Source: Candidatus Delongbacteria bacterium (GTDB lineage: Bacteria > CAIWAD01). Taken from it: DNA of 64,000 nucleotides. The notes under the pieces are model-generated. The model was given only the letters and a program-made list of their open reading frames with translations. It was not told the DNA's origin and searched no databases. The stretch spans positions 1-64,000 of the forward strand of contig JBAYTZ010000007.1 of the NCBI GenBank assembly GCA_041675285.1. The letters run 5' to 3'. Positions 63,034 through 64,000 of this stretch are shown here, in pieces. Within the stretch, counting starts at the first letter, position 1. Every line of letters starts with the position of its first letter. The translations under genes and the position numbers were made by a program.

Positions 63034-63211
63034 CACCACGAAGCACGGGAAGGGGAACGAAGACCACGAAGAGTTTGATGGATGGATGCCGTTGTCCGGG
63101 TGAGTCAGGCGCTGGCGGTCATTTCAGCGCTGGACTTCATGCGGGTGGTTGGGAGTCTCCTTCAAGCGTTCGGCTTCGTGTTCTTCTGCGGACTTCGTGC
63201 CCTTCGTGGTG
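63034..63211. repeat. Dispersed-type CACGAAG inverted repeat between sufS and the MIP18 gene
   Basis: CACCACGAAGCACGGGAAG at 63034-63052 and, inverted, CTTCGTGCCCTTCGTGGTG at 63193-63211 share a perfect 10-bp arm (CACCACGAAG) and an imperfect extension. Further CCACGAAG and GCTTCGTG copies lie within. The 219-base gap interrupts an otherwise overlapping operon and looks like an inserted non-coding element. Confidence 0.6.
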
Positions 63212-63239
63212 AAACGGGTTGAACGGTAGGAGCAGAAAC

Positions 63240-63554
63240 ATGCTGGACAAGCAGGCCCTGGAAGAGCGGATCGTCGCGGCGCTTAAGACGGTCTTCGACC
63301 CGGAGATCCCGGTGGACATCCACTCGCTCGGGTTGATCTACGGCGTGGACATCGCCGACGACGGCTTCGTGCAGGTGAGCATGACCCTGACCACGCCCAA
63401 CTGCCCCGAAGCCGAGGCCCTGCCCGGGCGGGTCACCGAATGCGTGCTGGACGTGGACGGCGTGCAGGGCGTGCACGTGGACCTGGTCTGGGAACCCACC
63501 TGGACCAAGGACATGATGAGCGACGCGGCGCGCTTGCAGCTGGGCTTCTTCTGA
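63240..63554 (+). CDS. MIP18/DUF59 family Fe-S maturation protein (SufT-like)
   Basis: 104 residues from the ATG at 63240 with TAGGAGC 7 bases upstream. The family core is present: LKTVFDPEIPVDIHSLGLIY, MTLTTPNCPEAEALPGRV with the conserved Cys, and VDLVWEPTWTKDMMSDAARLQLGF. DUF59 proteins assist Fe-S cluster insertion (SufT, PaaD and the MIP18 group). Location behind sufS supports this. The stop overlaps the next start (TGATG). Confidence 0.9.
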   Translation: MLDKQALEERIVAALKTVFDPEIPVDIHSLGLIYGVDIADDGFVQVSMTLTTPNCPEAEALPGRVTECVLDVDGVQGVHVDLVWEPTWTKDMMSDAARLQLGFF

Positions 63555-64000
63555 TGATCAATCTGGACCCCGCCCTGGGCGGCCGGGTGGCGGCGGCCTG
63601 GCTGGAACTGGAAGATGTGTGCGTGGCCCCGGCCGGGGCCGAGCAGGCGACGGCCTTCGCCGGGCTGGAGTGCGAGCTGCTCAGCCTCTACGGCGGCCGG
63701 ACGCCGGCGGAGATCGAGGGTCTGCAGGCCGCGCGGCGCTTGTATCACGCCGCCGGGGTGGATCCCACCCGCACGCGGCCCTCCTCCGAGGCCCTGCTGC
63801 GGCGCGTGCTCAAGGGCCAGGGCCTGCCCGCCGTGAACAACGCCGTGGACGCGGGCAACGAACTCTCGCTGCGCACCCTGCTGCCGCTGGGCCTCTACGA
63901 CGCCGGGCGGATCGAGGGCGCGGTGGAGCTGCGGCGGGGCCGGCCGGGGGAATCCTACCCGGGCATCCGCAAGGAGGAGGTCCACCTGGAGGGCCGGCTG
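63554..64000 (+). CDS. B3/B4 tRNA-binding-domain protein (cut by window end)
   Basis: First 149 residues; the frame is open at the right edge. ATG overlaps the previous stop. RRLYHAAGVDPTRTRPSSEALLRRVLKGQGLP followed by VNNAVDAGNELSLRTLLPLGLYD matches the B3/B4 domain also found in phenylalanyl-tRNA synthetase beta chains (short forms YHAAGVDPTRTRPSSEALL and VNNAVDAGNELSL). Stand-alone members are thought to edit or bind mischarged tRNA. Why it follows the suf genes is unclear. Confidence 0.8.
   Translation, partial: MINLDPALGGRVAAAWLELEDVCVAPAGAEQATAFAGLECELLSLYGGRTPAEIEGLQAARRLYHAAGVDPTRTRPSSEALLRRVLKGQGLPAVNNAVDAGNELSLRTLLPLGLYDAGRIEGAVELRRGRPGESYPGIRKEEVHLEGRL

Overview
High-GC bacterial chromosome segment. 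Lipoproteins, an Omp85-type barrel and four secreted proteins with PNPFNP-type C-terminal sorting/FlgD-like domains point to a diderm of the FCB group or a neighbouring candidate phylum. The sequence alone does not allow a closer placement. Genes are densely packed, usually with 1-8 base stop/start overlaps, and there are no tRNA, rRNA, CRISPR or intact insertion sequences.

Layout. (1) 1-6.7 kb: the late end of a prophage or tail-like element. It holds a fibronectin-type tail protein, two tail-fibre proteins with decapeptide repeats, three small membrane proteins and a lytic transglycosylase. A fragment resembling a tyrosine integrase (6921-6989, minus) and three strong hairpins mark its edge. 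(2) 7.7-14.9 kb: a nucleoside-salvage island with secreted 5'-nucleotidase, cytidine deaminase, uridine kinase, thymidine kinase, CNT nucleoside transporter and purine nucleoside phosphorylase, plus a class V aminotransferase and an AMMECR1-domain protein. (3) 14.9-19.6 kb: a coupled set of Omp85-like barrel, secreted Ycf48-like propeller/TonB_C protein and FAD oxidoreductase. (4) 19.6-25.9 kb: a repeat-bearing spacer, a small secreted protein, and four tandem paralogous secreted proteins with mosaic conservation. (5) 25.9-31.3 kb (minus): a starch-binding-module protein and a giant GH57-like secreted glycosidase. (6) 31.5-36.0 kb (minus): a YtrABC-like GntR regulator/ABC exporter operon plus a membrane protein. 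(7) 36.2-38.0 kb: an 11-bp minisatellite (17 copies), a YiiX-like lipoprotein, an isoprenylcysteine-methyltransferase-like protein and a C_GCAxxG_C_C protein. (8) 38.1-46.6 kb (minus): recC-recB-recD. (9) 46.8-54 kb: SulP transporter, an ArsR-DUF2087-GIY-YIG fusion regulator, a LemA/TPM membrane cluster, and small cytosolic proteins including a 36-residue Lys-rich one. (10) 54-57.5 kb: two large secreted repeat proteins. (11) 57.6-64 kb: an Rrf2-type regulator and sufBCDS, a MIP18/SufT-like gene and the start of a B3/B4-domain protein.

Most notable: the two tail-fibre gene junctions are both cut at the same point inside a carbohydrate-binding-like domain. The first strand is the C-terminus of the upstream protein and the remainder is the N-terminus of the next, and both junctions stand in the same -1 frame relationship. 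Also notable are the mosaic paralog cluster, the three-domain GIY-YIG regulator with a candidate operator, and the exact 11-bp minisatellite. Nothing here could be checked against databases. Family names rest on motifs read by eye.
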